A stretch of DNA of 64,000 bases from an uncultured Aquimarina sp. Lineage in GTDB: Bacteria; Bacteroidota; Bacteroidia; Flavobacteriales; Flavobacteriaceae. Below, piece after piece: positions 47,433-56,976 of the stretch. Location of the stretch: assembly GCA_947489195.1 (NCBI GenBank), contig CANLCT010000006.1:1-64000 (forward strand), in the 5' to 3' direction. Positions within the stretch are counted from its first letter, which is position 1. Every line of letters starts with the position of its first letter. The notes below the pieces were generated by a model that saw only the letters and a program-made list of their open reading frames with translations, did not search any database and was not told the DNA's origin. The translations under genes and the position numbers were made by a program.

Positions 47433-47942
47433 TTAAAAAGCACAAGCATCGGGGAGGTTTCCTTTTGTTGCTGTTGAAGCAAATTTTTCGGTATCAAATA
47501 CTTCTTCTGTAAAACCATCGGTAATTGTTCCTTTAAGTATTTGAGGTAAATAGCCTGAACTATTCATATGTCCTCTAATGATTACTTCGGTTGTAGCTGC
47601 AATAGCAACTTTTCCGCCTGAGCGGGTAAAGGGTTGTTCATTAACATGGCTATGAGCTAAAATTCTTCTATAAATTAAATTTCCTTCTAAATCAATAACT
47701 TCCCACCAATCTGCATATTGGTCACAACCAGTATCTGGGCTTTTAAGTGTTACTGTAAATGTATAGTTGTTTTCGTTACCTGTTGTAATAAGTTTTTGCA
47801 CACCATCATTGGAATTTAGCATTTCTTGAGTGGTTGTAGTAGGGGTATTGTTAACAGAATCAGGTTCGCTTTTTTGACTTTCGTCTGAAGAACAACTGAT
47901 AAGTATTAGGGAAACTAAAATTTTAAAGAAAAAGATTTTCAT
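47433..47942 (-). CDS. Lipoprotein of unknown function
   Basis: 169 aa from the ATG at 47942; an ATG three codons earlier is also possible. Lipobox LILISC followed by a Ser/Asp/Glu-rich linker, then a beta-rich domain (NYTFTVTLKSPDTGCDQYAD, WWEVIDLEGNLIYRRILAHS). Two cysteines outside the lipobox could pair. I recognise no family. It stands between accD and the TlpA-like gene with its own flanks. Confidence 0.7.
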   Translation of the reverse strand: MKIFFFKILVSLILISCSSDESQKSEPDSVNNTPTTTTQEMLNSNDGVQKLITTGNENNYTFTVTLKSPDTGCDQYADWWEVIDLEGNLIYRRILAHSHVNEQPFTRSGGKVAIAATTEVIIRGHMNSSGYLPQILKGTITDGFTEEVFDTEKFASTATKGNLPDACAF

Positions 47943-48024
47943 AGCATTCATTTTTGATACGAGTTTTTTGTGAAAACTGTATGAAATATATATAGCTAAC
48001 GTACAAAACTAAGGCAATAGTATA

Positions 48025-48070
48025 AAAAAAACACAACTGTTTGCTAAGTTAGCGGTTAGTTGTGTTTTTT
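48025..48070 (-). terminator. accD terminator
   Basis: Stem aaaaaaacacaact / agttgtgtttttt with a loop of about 18, 25 bp past the accD stop. Confidence 0.85.
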
Positions 48071-48094
48071 ATGAATCTTAATTTTTAGTAAAAC

Positions 48095-48955
48095 TTAGTT
48101 AACAGCTAGTGACCTATTTAAAATAAGGCTTAAGTAATTGTTGACTTTATTTTTTAAATCTTTACGGTGTACTATGAAATCTAAAAAACCATGTTCAAGT
48201 AAAAATTCTGATGTTTGAAATCCATCAGGAAGTTCTTTACCAGTAGTATCACGTACAACACGAGGGCCTGCAAAAGCAATTAATGCACCAGGTTCTGCGA
48301 TATTAATATCTCCAAGCATGGCAAACGAAGCTGTGATTCCACCTGTAGTAGGATCGGTACATAATGATACGTAAGGCAAGCCTTTTTTAGCAAGTAAACT
48401 TAGTTTTGCCGAAACTTTTGCCATTTGCATTAATGAGTGTGCAGCTTCCATCATACGTGCGCCACCCGATTTTGAAATAATCATAACAGGGAGCTTGTGT
48501 TTAATGGCATAGTCAATAGCACGTGCTATTTTTTCGCCCATAACACTTCCCATTGATCCGCCGATAAAAGCAAAATCCATACATGCTATTACTAATTCGC
48601 TACCATTTGATTTGCCAACGGCAGTACGAACAGCATCTTTTAGCTTAGTTTTTGACTGTGCCTGCTTTAGGCGGTCTGTATATTTCTTTTTGTCTTCAAA
48701 TTTTAAAGGATCTTTAGAAGTCATGTTTTTATCAAGTTCTTTAAACTCGTTATTGTCAAACATGATATTAAAGTATTCAGCACTACCAATGCGAACATGA
48801 TAACCATCTTCGGGACTTACATAAAAGTTTTTTTCAAGTTCTTTTGCCTCAATAACTTTACCAGTAGGCGATTTGTACCAAAGTCCTTTGGGTACATCCT
48901 TTTTTTCTTCAGTAGGAGTTTGTATTCCTTTTTCTTTTCTTTTAAACCAAGCCAT
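48095..48955 (-). CDS. accD: Acetyl-CoA carboxylase carboxyltransferase subunit beta, without zinc-ribbon cysteines
   Basis: 286 aa. Crotonase-like core intact: [58 protein letters not shown] and [14 protein letters not shown]. It transfers carboxyl from biotin to acetyl-CoA with AccA. The N-terminal segment corresponding to the C4 zinc ribbon reads [16 protein letters not shown], then [14 protein letters not shown], so none of the four cysteines is kept. I believe this is shared by relatives in the Flavobacteriia but could not check. Confidence 0.95.
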   Translation of the reverse strand: MAWFKRKEKGIQTPTEEKKDVPKGLWYKSPTGKVIEAKELEKNFYVSPEDGYHVRIGSAEYFNIMFDNNEFKELDKNMTSKDPLKFEDKKKYTDRLKQAQSKTKLKDAVRTAVGKSNGSELVIACMDFAFIGGSMGSVMGEKIARAIDYAIKHKLPVMIISKSGGARMMEAAHSLMQMAKVSAKLSLLAKKGLPYVSLCTDPTTGGITASFAMLGDINIAEPGALIAFAGPRVVRDTTGKELPDGFQTSEFLLEHGFLDFIVHRKDLKNKVNNYLSLILNRSLAVN

Positions 48956-48979
48956 AATTGTTGTTTAAAATTAATTGCC

Positions 48980-49059
48980 AAAAAAGTCAGACTAATAAGT
49001 GTTAACTGATGTGATACTTATAATAATAAGATACTCAATAGACTTAGTCTGACTTTTTT
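48980..49059 (-). terminator. fbaA terminator (long-loop hairpin)
   Basis: Arms aaaaagtcagacta and tagtctgacttttt with a loop of about 50 that can itself fold (ataagt / acttat). It occupies most of the fbaA-accD gap. Confidence 0.65.
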
Positions 49060-49094
49060 TTAGGTTATAAATACAAATTTAAACCTTTAAAAGA

Positions 49095-50162
49095 TTATAA
49101 TGTATTTACGTTATTTAAGTCTGCAAAAGCTTTCTTTAAACGTGCAACAAATGTTTGTTCTCCAACACGTAACCATTTTCTTGGGTCATAGTGTTTTTTG
49201 TTTGGTTCAGAAGCTCCTTCAGGGTTTCCTATTTGTGTTTTTAAATAAGCTTCATTATCTACCATGTAGTCACGGATACCATCACAGAAAGCAAATTGTA
49301 AATCTGTATCAATATTCATTTTAACTACACCATAACCAATTGCTTCTCTGATTTCTTCAACAGTTGATCCCGAACCGCCATGGAATACAAAATCAATATG
49401 ATTTTTTTCAACACCATGTTTTTTTGTTACGTACTCTTGTGAGTTTAATAAAATTTTTGGTGTTAATTTTACATTACCAGGTTTGTATACTCCATGTACA
49501 TTACCAAATGCAGCTGCAATAGTAAATTTATCACTTACCTTACTTAATTCTGTGTAAGCATAATCAACTTCTTCAGGTTGTGTGTATAGTTTAGAAACAT
49601 CAACATCACTGTTGTCAACTCCGTCTTCTTCACCACCTGTGATACCTAATTCAATTTCTAATGTCATACCCATTTTGCTCATGCGCTCAAGGTATGTTTT
49701 ACAAATTTCAATATTTTCTTCTAAAGGCTCTTCAGAAAGATCAATCATATGTGAAGAGTATAAAGGCTTACCAGTTTGCTTGTAAAATTCTTCACCAGCA
49801 TCAAGTAATCCATCAATCCAAGGCAGTAATTTTTTTGCACAATGATCTGTATGCATTACTACAGGTACTCCATAAGCCTCGGCCATTAAATGTACGTGTT
49901 TAGCACCTGCAATGGCACCAGCAATGGCAGCTTTTTGTCCTTCATTAGAAAGTCCTTTACCTGCGTTAAATTGTGCTCCACCGTTAGAAAATTGAATAAA
50001 AACAGGCGAATTTAATTCGGCAGCAGTTTCTAATACTGCATTTATAGTGTTTGATCCAATTACGTTTACTGCAGGCATTGCAAAACCTTTATCTTTAGCA
50101 TATTTAAATAATGCTTGTACATCGTCTCCGGTTACTACTCCTGGTTTAATGTTATGACTCAT
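49095..50162 (-). CDS. fbaA: Class II fructose-bisphosphate aldolase
   Basis: 355 aa, class IIA length. Metal ligands in VVMHTDHCAKKLLPW and the histidines in AAAFGNVHGVYKPG and DFVFHGGSGSTVEEI; phosphate-binding NIDTDLQFAFCDGIRDY. Cleaves fructose 1,6-bisphosphate in glycolysis and forms it in gluconeogenesis. Monocistronic between tamL and accD. Confidence 0.97.
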   Translation of the reverse strand: MSHNIKPGVVTGDDVQALFKYAKDKGFAMPAVNVIGSNTINAVLETAAELNSPVFIQFSNGGAQFNAGKGLSNEGQKAAIAGAIAGAKHVHLMAEAYGVPVVMHTDHCAKKLLPWIDGLLDAGEEFYKQTGKPLYSSHMIDLSEEPLEENIEICKTYLERMSKMGMTLEIELGITGGEEDGVDNSDVDVSKLYTQPEEVDYAYTELSKVSDKFTIAAAFGNVHGVYKPGNVKLTPKILLNSQEYVTKKHGVEKNHIDFVFHGGSGSTVEEIREAIGYGVVKMNIDTDLQFAFCDGIRDYMVDNEAYLKTQIGNPEGASEPNKKHYDPRKWLRVGEQTFVARLKKAFADLNNVNTL

Positions 50163-50352
50163 TAGTATTTTTTTTATTATAAGGGCATAAAAGTAATGAA
50201 TTTCTATTGAAAAAAAGGCATATGTTAATCCTGTTTTAATTAGTGTTTAGTGAGCTGACTTAAAAAAAAGCCCTAAAAATTGAATATTAGATAGTTTTTT
50301 TACGTTCAATTGAGTCGTAGTTAAAACTTTATAATAATAAGATAATTTTAAA

Positions 50353-52902
50353 TTAAAACGGATAGTTGATTCCTACATTAAAGACTGTTTTAGAAAAATT
50401 AATTTCAGAAAACCAAGGTTTATTATTTATTCTTGATGGATCGTAAATTTTCCAGGCGGCATCTAAACGCAGTACAAAAAAACTAAAATCATAACGTAAT
50501 CCTAGGCCCGAACCAAGTGCTATTTCAGATAAATCTTTAAGACCAGAAAAGGTAACATCCTCTTCGTCTTCAAAGCGGTCAAGTACGTTCCAAATATTTC
50601 CAGCATCTGCAAAGAAGGCGCCGTTTAAAGCTCCTGCTAAATTAAAACGATATTCTGCATTAAATGCCAATTTAAAATTAGCTTCATTAAATTCATTACG
50701 GCCACCGCTACTTCCTGGGCCCAAGTCATAAGGTGTCCAAGCACGATTGTCATTAGATCCACCGCCAAAATAACTTTGCGAAAAGGGAATAGAGTTTGAG
50801 TTTCCGTAAGGGAAAGCAACACCTCCAAACCCACGAATAGCTAAGATGTTTTTATCACCAAAATCCCAATGCTTTATATATTCGGATTCAAATTTTATAA
50901 ATTGTGAAAATTCTACTCCAAAAAGGTCAAAGTTACCTTCTTCATTTCTTTCACGATTTACAATACTAGCTACAGTTGATAAAAAACTACCAGCACTTTC
51001 TATTTTAAAACGGAAACGCGAAAAGTTTTCATCGTAAAGATTTTTACGGGTGTCGTTTATAAGACTATAGCTTGTTGTTAAAATTAGGTTGTTTTCGGTA
51101 AGTCGGTTTTTACGTTCGGAAATACTTCGGATATCTTGTAACTGAAAGTTATCTGTTATGGTATTACCTGTAATAACACTATTTATAAACTGATCCGCGC
51201 CAGTAGGGATTTCTAAATTTGAATTTCCATTAAAAAAAGCACTATCACTAGGAAGTATATCTTTTGCAATCTCGTTTAATCTATTGTACGAGTTTTGATA
51301 TACATTAAAGTAATTTTCGGCATTTAAATTACGAACAAATTGTAAGCCAAAAAGGTCAAATTGATTGGAGAGTAACCTGTTTGGTTTCCATTTATAACGA
51401 AAAATACCAGAAACACTTTCTTTATCAAGTCCTATGTTTTGCTGTGTTGTAATTCCGATATTAATACTCGTTTGTGGAGCACTGGATTTTTTTATTATTT
51501 TGTCTGTTCTAAACGGGAATAAAATTCGCGGAAAACTCAGTTTAGCATCTAGTCCTAGTTCAGAAATATTAAAAAACCTTTCTTCACTATCGGCAACATC
51601 TCTCGAAGACCCGATATTGCTTCGTGCCGAAATTTCAAAGGATTCGGCTCTTCTAAATACATTTCGGATTAATAGTGACCCTCCAAAACCTAAACCAATA
51701 TCTTGAATAACAGATGTGGAAACATCAAAATTGAATCCAATAGCATATTTTTTTCGGGGAGTTAAATATATGTTGGCAATTAAATCTTCTCTTTTAGGGT
51801 CTCTGTCATCTTCTAAAAATGTAATACTTGGGTATTTAAAAACACCTAAGCTATTTAGAGTGTTGTAAGTAAGTGTTCTTAAGCTATCTCGGTAAATTGA
51901 GTTAGGAGTAAGAAAAATGGCATTGGTAATAGCTTTGGGTTTAAATTTTAATTTGTCATAACTAAATAATTCAAAGCCTTTATAACTAGCGCTATCCTTT
52001 AATTTTTTTGATTTGTTTTTTACAGCACTGTCGGTAAAAATATTTACTTTGCTAATTTTGTGTACTTTAAATGGAGTTTGTGCAGTGGAATCATTAATTG
52101 TAACAGGCCTATTAACAATGCTTAATGTTAAATTAACTTTTTTGTTTGTATTAATAGTGTCTGCTTCAAATTTAATAAAATCACGTTCAAAATGATACAA
52201 GCCTTCGTTTCTGAAACGTTTTGTAATTCGATTTCGTTCATTTTCAAGTTCAATAGTGTTGTATTGCTTTTGCTCTTTTAATAAAGATTTACTTTGGTGT
52301 TTTTTGTAAATAGAATCTGCTACTGCAGAGTTTATGCGAATACTAATGTTATCAACATCATAAGGGTCTCGAGTGGTTATATTGTAAGTAACGGATGCTT
52401 GTAAGCTGTCTGTAACTGTAATTTTGTGTGTTGAAGAAACATTAAACCAACCTTTATTCCAAAAATAGGCCTCAAGCTTTTTTTGCGACTTTTCTATTTT
52501 TTGTTTATTTATAATTACCGGAGCTTCTCCTGTTTTTTTTAACCAATCATTAAAATTAATTTTTCGATGAACAATTCTGTTTACTTGCTTTTTAGAAAAT
52601 AATTTTGCTAATCGAGCTTTTTTTTTAGGTTTGGTATTTAGTTTTTGGATATAAATAGAGTCTATATTTTCTTGGCTCAAATTATATATGCCTAATTTTA
52701 TGGGGCTTCCTAATAATCGTTTATTCGGTTTTTGTACTAAATAATTATAGAGTTTTTTATTTTTAGTTTTTTCTCCATTGACCAAAATATTATTTTCAAC
52801 AAGAAGTAAGTTGTCATTAGTTACTTTTTTTGTGGTATTACAACTCAAAATAATAAGTTGTAATAGTATAATAAGTGATATTTTTGTAGAAAATCGATTC
52901 AA
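50353..52902 (-). CDS. tamL: TamL: lipoprotein BamA/TamA-family outer-membrane assembly protein
   Basis: 849 aa. Unlike ordinary BamA/TamA it has a lipobox (LIILSC), the mark of the Bacteroidota TamL branch. POTRA-like repeats cover about 25-380 (NDNLLLVENNILVNGEKT, YNTIELENERNRITKRFRNE), followed by a surface-antigen barrel of about 400-849 with the lid-loop motif PYGNSNSIPFSQSYFGGGSN and DLGPGSSGGRNEFNEAN, ending VGINYPF. It presumably works with TamB in outer-membrane biogenesis. Divergent from the RNA methyltransferase; the promoters overlap. Confidence 0.9.
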   Translation of the reverse strand: MNRFSTKISLIILLQLIILSCNTTKKVTNDNLLLVENNILVNGEKTKNKKLYNYLVQKPNKRLLGSPIKLGIYNLSQENIDSIYIQKLNTKPKKKARLAKLFSKKQVNRIVHRKINFNDWLKKTGEAPVIINKQKIEKSQKKLEAYFWNKGWFNVSSTHKITVTDSLQASVTYNITTRDPYDVDNISIRINSAVADSIYKKHQSKSLLKEQKQYNTIELENERNRITKRFRNEGLYHFERDFIKFEADTINTNKKVNLTLSIVNRPVTINDSTAQTPFKVHKISKVNIFTDSAVKNKSKKLKDSASYKGFELFSYDKLKFKPKAITNAIFLTPNSIYRDSLRTLTYNTLNSLGVFKYPSITFLEDDRDPKREDLIANIYLTPRKKYAIGFNFDVSTSVIQDIGLGFGGSLLIRNVFRRAESFEISARSNIGSSRDVADSEERFFNISELGLDAKLSFPRILFPFRTDKIIKKSSAPQTSINIGITTQQNIGLDKESVSGIFRYKWKPNRLLSNQFDLFGLQFVRNLNAENYFNVYQNSYNRLNEIAKDILPSDSAFFNGNSNLEIPTGADQFINSVITGNTITDNFQLQDIRSISERKNRLTENNLILTTSYSLINDTRKNLYDENFSRFRFKIESAGSFLSTVASIVNRERNEEGNFDLFGVEFSQFIKFESEYIKHWDFGDKNILAIRGFGGVAFPYGNSNSIPFSQSYFGGGSNDNRAWTPYDLGPGSSGGRNEFNEANFKLAFNAEYRFNLAGALNGAFFADAGNIWNVLDRFEDEEDVTFSGLKDLSEIALGSGLGLRYDFSFFVLRLDAAWKIYDPSRINNKPWFSEINFSKTVFNVGINYPF

Positions 52903-52930
52903 TGAATTACAGTAGTATATTTATAAGAAT

Positions 52931-52960
52931 CAAATGTACATTATTTGTATGGTTAGCAAA
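52931..52960 (-). promoter_or_regulatory. tamL promoter, running into the divergent methyltransferase gene
   Basis: caaatgta at 52931-52938 is TACATTTG (exact -7) on the minus strand and caaa at 52957-52960 is TTTG, spaced 18 bp. The -33 element falls inside the first codons of the methyltransferase. Confidence 0.6.
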
Positions 52961-53689
52961 AACCAAAAGAAACTAATACGGAGCTTAAAACAAAAAAAAT
53001 ACCGAAAACAACATGGTTTGTTTGTTGTTGAGGGGGTAAAAGTAATTAATGAGATTTTGAATACTCATTTTGTATTACAAAAATTGTTTGTGCTTGCCGC
53101 TAATGCTCATTTGTATTCGGCTGTTGAAAAAAGTAAGTGGCAAATAGTTTCTGCTGCAGAGTTATCACAATTATCATTTTTAACAACACCTCAAAAAGCC
53201 ATAGCAGTTTTTGAAATACCAAAAGTAAATGCTGAAATTAAAAGTAGTGGGCTTCAAGTTGTTTTGGATAACATAAAAGACCCTGGTAATTTAGGTACAA
53301 TCATTCGTTTGTGTGATTGGTTTGGAGTCGAAAAATTAATTTGTTCAAGAGAAACAGTTGATTGTTATAATCCAAAAGTGGTGCAAGCCACTATGGGGTC
53401 GCTAACAAGAGTGGTTGTAGTATATACAGATATTGAGCAGTATATAAAAACATCTGAATTAAATGTTTTTGGAACTTTTATGGATGGCGAAAATATCTAT
53501 CAAGCAAAGCTTCCGCAAGAAGGGATATTACTTATGGGTAATGAAGCTAATGGAATAAGCTCTGAAATAGAAAAATTAGTGGAACATCGTATTGCTATAC
53601 CGCGTTTTGGAGCTATACAAAAAGCAGAAAGTTTGAATGTAGCTACCGCCGCAGCAATAGCATTGAGCGAGTTTAGAAGAGGTGGTTAA
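52949..53689 (+). CDS. SpoU/TrmH-family RNA methyltransferase
   Basis: 246 aa from the ATG at 52949 (MVSKNQKKLIRSLKQKKYRK); a start five codons earlier is possible. An N-terminal substrate-binding domain, then the SPOUT knot from about 110: VLDNIKDPGNLGTIIRLCDW, LLMGNEANGISSEIE and IAIPRFGAIQKAESLNVATA. These are the three TrmH motifs. It 2'-O-methylates rRNA or tRNA; the exact nucleotide is unknown. It is next to tamL, an arrangement I associate with flavobacteria. Confidence 0.93.
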   Translation: MVSKNQKKLIRSLKQKKYRKQHGLFVVEGVKVINEILNTHFVLQKLFVLAANAHLYSAVEKSKWQIVSAAELSQLSFLTTPQKAIAVFEIPKVNAEIKSSGLQVVLDNIKDPGNLGTIIRLCDWFGVEKLICSRETVDCYNPKVVQATMGSLTRVVVVYTDIEQYIKTSELNVFGTFMDGENIYQAKLPQEGILLMGNEANGISSEIEKLVEHRIAIPRFGAIQKAESLNVATAAAIALSEFRRGG

Positions 53690-53763
53690 ATTTTAATATT
53701 GATTTTTTAAATATCAATTTAATTTGAGGTAATTTCATTGCATTTTAATAACCAGCAGAAAAC

Positions 53764-54513
53764 TTATTGGAAAGTAAAATTAATAAAAACACCTCTGGTG
53801 CTTAATTTGTCAATTTGAGCCGTGTAATTACTATTTGGGTCTTCATCTTGCACAGTTTCATCGGTCATAGAGAATACGCCTCTAATTGAAGGGGTAAACT
53901 TAAAATATGGTAAAAAGAAATCAATACCAAAGCCTAATTCGTAAGAGTAAAAATTAGTAGTGGTTCTAAATTGTCCAGCATTGTTATCATCTGGATTATC
54001 TTCGTTACTCGATAAGTTAATTGAAGCTGAAACTCCACCAACAATAAAAGGTTTAAAATTATTTAAACGTTTTGTAGATAATTTTAATAATAAAGGAAGG
54101 TGTACCGCAGTAGTTTGAATTTCTCTAATTCTGTCACCTTCATCGGGACCAAGATTTGGAAAAAACAATTCACGAGTATTAAAAACAACTCCAGGCTCAG
54201 TTCTTAAATCTAAATAATCATTAATTCTTAAATTACCGATTAGTCCTACATTAAATCCTACGCCTGTATTGGTAACTATATCTTGTGTGCTAGGTGTAGT
54301 TGGAGTAACACCATCGGCCAGGGTGTTAATTCTATCGGCTGTATAATCAATTTTAAAATCTAATGAGTTAAAACCTAGGTAATATCCCCATCTGTATTTT
54401 TTTTTGTCATGATTTTCTCTATTCAACAAACGTTCTTTGGTAAACATTCCTTGGGCTCCAATTTGTTGAGCACAAATAAACACAAAACATATGGCTAAAA
54501 TTCTCTTCATCAT
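53764..54513 (-). CDS. porT: PorT-family outer-membrane protein (T9SS component)
   Basis: 249 aa, signal peptide ending QQIGAQ, beta-barrel pattern (WGYYLGFNSLDFKIDYTADR, VGFNVGLIGNLRINDYLDLR, PGVVFNTRELFFPN, and an aromatic end INFTFQ). Size, sequence pattern and position directly after ubiE match porT, a gene needed for type IX secretion and gliding in the phylum. The start overlaps the ubiE stop, so translation is coupled. An ATG one codon later is equally plausible. T9SS function agrees with the cargo proteins in this window. Confidence 0.85.
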   Translation of the reverse strand: MMKRILAICFVFICAQQIGAQGMFTKERLLNRENHDKKKYRWGYYLGFNSLDFKIDYTADRINTLADGVTPTTPSTQDIVTNTGVGFNVGLIGNLRINDYLDLRTEPGVVFNTRELFFPNLGPDEGDRIREIQTTAVHLPLLLKLSTKRLNNFKPFIVGGVSASINLSSNEDNPDDNNAGQFRTTTNFYSYELGFGIDFFLPYFKFTPSIRGVFSMTDETVQDEDPNSNYTAQIDKLSTRGVFINFTFQ

Positions 54514-55241
54514 TATTTGGTAGCTGTATAAATAGTTGCCACTCCAAAAGTTTGTGGACGGTCTACTGTATTCTTAAACCCGATTTTTGTCAAAATATTG
54601 TTGAAAGCTTCTCCGTAAGGAAATACGGCTGCACTTTCTGAAAGGTATTTGTAGGCCACTTTGTCTTTAGAAAAAGCTTTACCTATTAAAGGTAAAATAC
54701 GACGGGTATAAAACGCATAGCCTTGTTTGAAAGGGGTTTTTGTAGGAACTGAGGTTTCTAGGACTACAAATATACCACCAGGTTTAAGCACTCTAAAAAT
54801 TTCAGAAAGCCCTTGTGTTAAATTTTCAAAATTTCGTACTCCAAAAGATACTGTTATTGCATCAAAGTGATTGTTAGGGTAGTCAATTTTTTCACCATCA
54901 CCCAATACCATTGTTATAGTAGAATTTAATTTTTTGTTAGAAATTTTTTCTTTCCCAACTTCTAGCATACCAGCAGAAATGTCTAATCCGATAATTTCTG
55001 AAGCACCTGTACGTACTAAATTAATGGCTAAATCTCCAGTGCCTGTTGCTACATCTAATATGCGTTGGGGTTTCGTTTCTTTGACTAATGCGACCACCTT
55101 ATTACGCCATTTGATGTCAATGCCAAATGAAATCACTCGATTTAATCCATCATAATGACCAGAAATCGTGTCAAACATTGAGGCTACTTGCTCTTTTTTG
55201 CTTGCCGATGAATTTTTATATGGAGTAATGTTTTTGGACAT
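54513..55241 (-). CDS. ubiE: Demethylmenaquinone methyltransferase
   Basis: 242 aa from the ATG at 55241 (MSKNITPYKN); an ATG six codons earlier is less likely. SAM-binding fold: MFDTISGHYDGLNRVISFGI, ILDVATGTGDLAINLV, FDAITVSFGVRNFENL, FRVLKPGGIFVVLE. Last step of menaquinone synthesis. Operon with porT, overlapping by about one base. Confidence 0.96.
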   Translation of the reverse strand: MSKNITPYKNSSASKKEQVASMFDTISGHYDGLNRVISFGIDIKWRNKVVALVKETKPQRILDVATGTGDLAINLVRTGASEIIGLDISAGMLEVGKEKISNKKLNSTITMVLGDGEKIDYPNNHFDAITVSFGVRNFENLTQGLSEIFRVLKPGGIFVVLETSVPTKTPFKQGYAFYTRRILPLIGKAFSKDKVAYKYLSESAAVFPYGEAFNNILTKIGFKNTVDRPQTFGVATIYTATK

Positions 55242-55259
55242 AATAAAAAATTTAAGCAA

Positions 55260-55626
55260 ATATAGGATTTTGGATACGTATGCTCTTATGCAAGTTTAAC
55301 TTTTTTACAATAACATAGGTGTTGATAATTTGAAAATTGATTAGGTGGTATTTACTAAAAATAAATGATCACTATTAAGTAGTTCAAAGTTGAAAATAGA
55401 ATTTTATACTACATAAAGTAGGTAACATTGTTAAAATACCAGTAGTGAATAGTGAGGTGGTTATAAACAAAAATTTAATTTATAAATAGTATTACCTGGT
55501 TTTGATATAAAAATCCAATATATAATCGAGCCATAATGTGTTTTGTTTTTTGTTAATTACATTATATTTGCCATATGTTAAAAGTGTATATGTTTCTTAT
55601 TAAGCACTTTTAAAAATTAGCATTGC
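55260..55626. other. Intergenic region between divergent ubiE and trkA
   Basis: 367 bp, AT-rich, no open frame of note. It must contain both promoters. The one for trkA is likely at 55542-55570. Confidence 0.6.
55542..55570 (+). promoter_or_regulatory. Candidate trkA promoter
   Basis: TTTG at 55542-55545 and TATATTTG at 55563-55570 (exact TAnnTTTG), spaced 17 bp, 56 bp before trkA. Confidence 0.55.
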
Positions 55627-56976
55627 ATGAAAATTATTATTGCAGGAGCTGGTGAAGTTGGTTTTCACTTAGCAAAATTACTTTCGTTTGAATCTCAGGA
55701 TATCACACTTATTGATTTAGATAAAGATGCGCTTGCTTACGCAGAAAATCATTTAGATATTCGGGCAGTAAAAGGTGATGCCACTTCAATTAGTGTGTTA
55801 AAAAACGCTAATGTGGGTAAGGCAGATCTAATCATTGCAGTTACAGGCGTTGAAACAGCTAATATTACTATTGGAGTATTAGCCAATGAATTGGGAGTTG
55901 GGCAATCTATAGCTAATATTTCAAATACTGAGTTTATAGATAATGATGAAGATATAGGATTTAAAAAATTCGGTATTGATGAGTTAATTTCGCCAGAAAC
56001 ATTAGCAGCTAATGAGATTAGTTTGTTGTTAAATCAATCTGCATTTGATGATACTTATCAATTTGATAATGGAGCATTAATAATGGTAGGAACAACCCTT
56101 TCTGAGGAAGCTCCTTTTGTAGGGAAAACAGTTCAGGAGGCCGCTAAAATATTTCCAGAATTACATTTTATTCCAATTGCAATTCAGCGAATGGGAACTC
56201 AATTTACTATAATTCCCAGAGGATCAACAGAGTTTAGAGATGGTGATCAGGTGTATTTTATAACATCAAAGGGAGGGGTTGACGAGTTGTACAAATTAAC
56301 TGGAAAAGAAAAAACTAAAATCAAAGATGTTATGATTTTAGGAGGAAGTAAAATTGGAGCTAAAGCAGCTAAAGATTTATGTGCAAAAAAATTCAATATA
56401 AAATTAGTTGAAAAAATGTCTGATCGAGCTTTCGATTTGGCAGATAGTTTGCCAAAGGCTTTGGTTATAAATGGCGATGGTCGAAATGTTGAACTATTAG
56501 AAGAAGAGAATTTACATGATATGGATGCCTTTGTTGCTGTAACGGGGAATTCGGAAACAAATATTATGTCATGTCTCATTGCAAAATCTAAAGGCGTATC
56601 CAAAACCATAGCTTTAGTTGAAAATATGGATTATTTTCAGTTGTCTCACTCTATTGGAGTGGATACATTGATTAATAAAAAGCTTTTGGCTGCAAATTCG
56701 ATTTTTAGGTATGTGCGTAGGGGAGAGGTGTTGGCAATGACAAAGCTGAATAATATGAATGCAGAATTGTTAGAATTTGAAGTAAAATATACTTCTAAGG
56801 TTGCTAATACGATTATTAAAGAGATTGATTTTCCACGCTCTGCAATTATAGCAGGTGTGGTTAGGGGAGAAGAAGGACTAATACCTTTAGGGGATTTTAA
56901 AATTAAACCAGCAGATAAAGTAGTGGTTTGTTCTTTGCCAAAAGCAATTGTCGATGTAGAAAAACTTTTTGTATAG
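55627..56976 (+). CDS. trkA: Trk potassium uptake regulatory subunit TrkA
   Basis: 449 aa with two RCK units, each a Rossmann NAD-binding half plus an RCK_C half. The first begins KIIIAGAGEVGFHLAKLL, the second at about 232 VMILGGSKIGAKAAKDL. Cytoplasmic gating partner of TrkH, binding NAD(H)/ATP. Its stop is directly followed by the trkH start with no gap. Confidence 0.97.
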   Translation: MKIIIAGAGEVGFHLAKLLSFESQDITLIDLDKDALAYAENHLDIRAVKGDATSISVLKNANVGKADLIIAVTGVETANITIGVLANELGVGQSIANISNTEFIDNDEDIGFKKFGIDELISPETLAANEISLLLNQSAFDDTYQFDNGALIMVGTTLSEEAPFVGKTVQEAAKIFPELHFIPIAIQRMGTQFTIIPRGSTEFRDGDQVYFITSKGGVDELYKLTGKEKTKIKDVMILGGSKIGAKAAKDLCAKKFNIKLVEKMSDRAFDLADSLPKALVINGDGRNVELLEEENLHDMDAFVAVTGNSETNIMSCLIAKSKGVSKTIALVENMDYFQLSHSIGVDTLINKKLLAANSIFRYVRRGEVLAMTKLNNMNAELLEFEVKYTSKVANTIIKEIDFPRSAIIAGVVRGEEGLIPLGDFKIKPADKVVVCSLPKAIVDVEKLFV

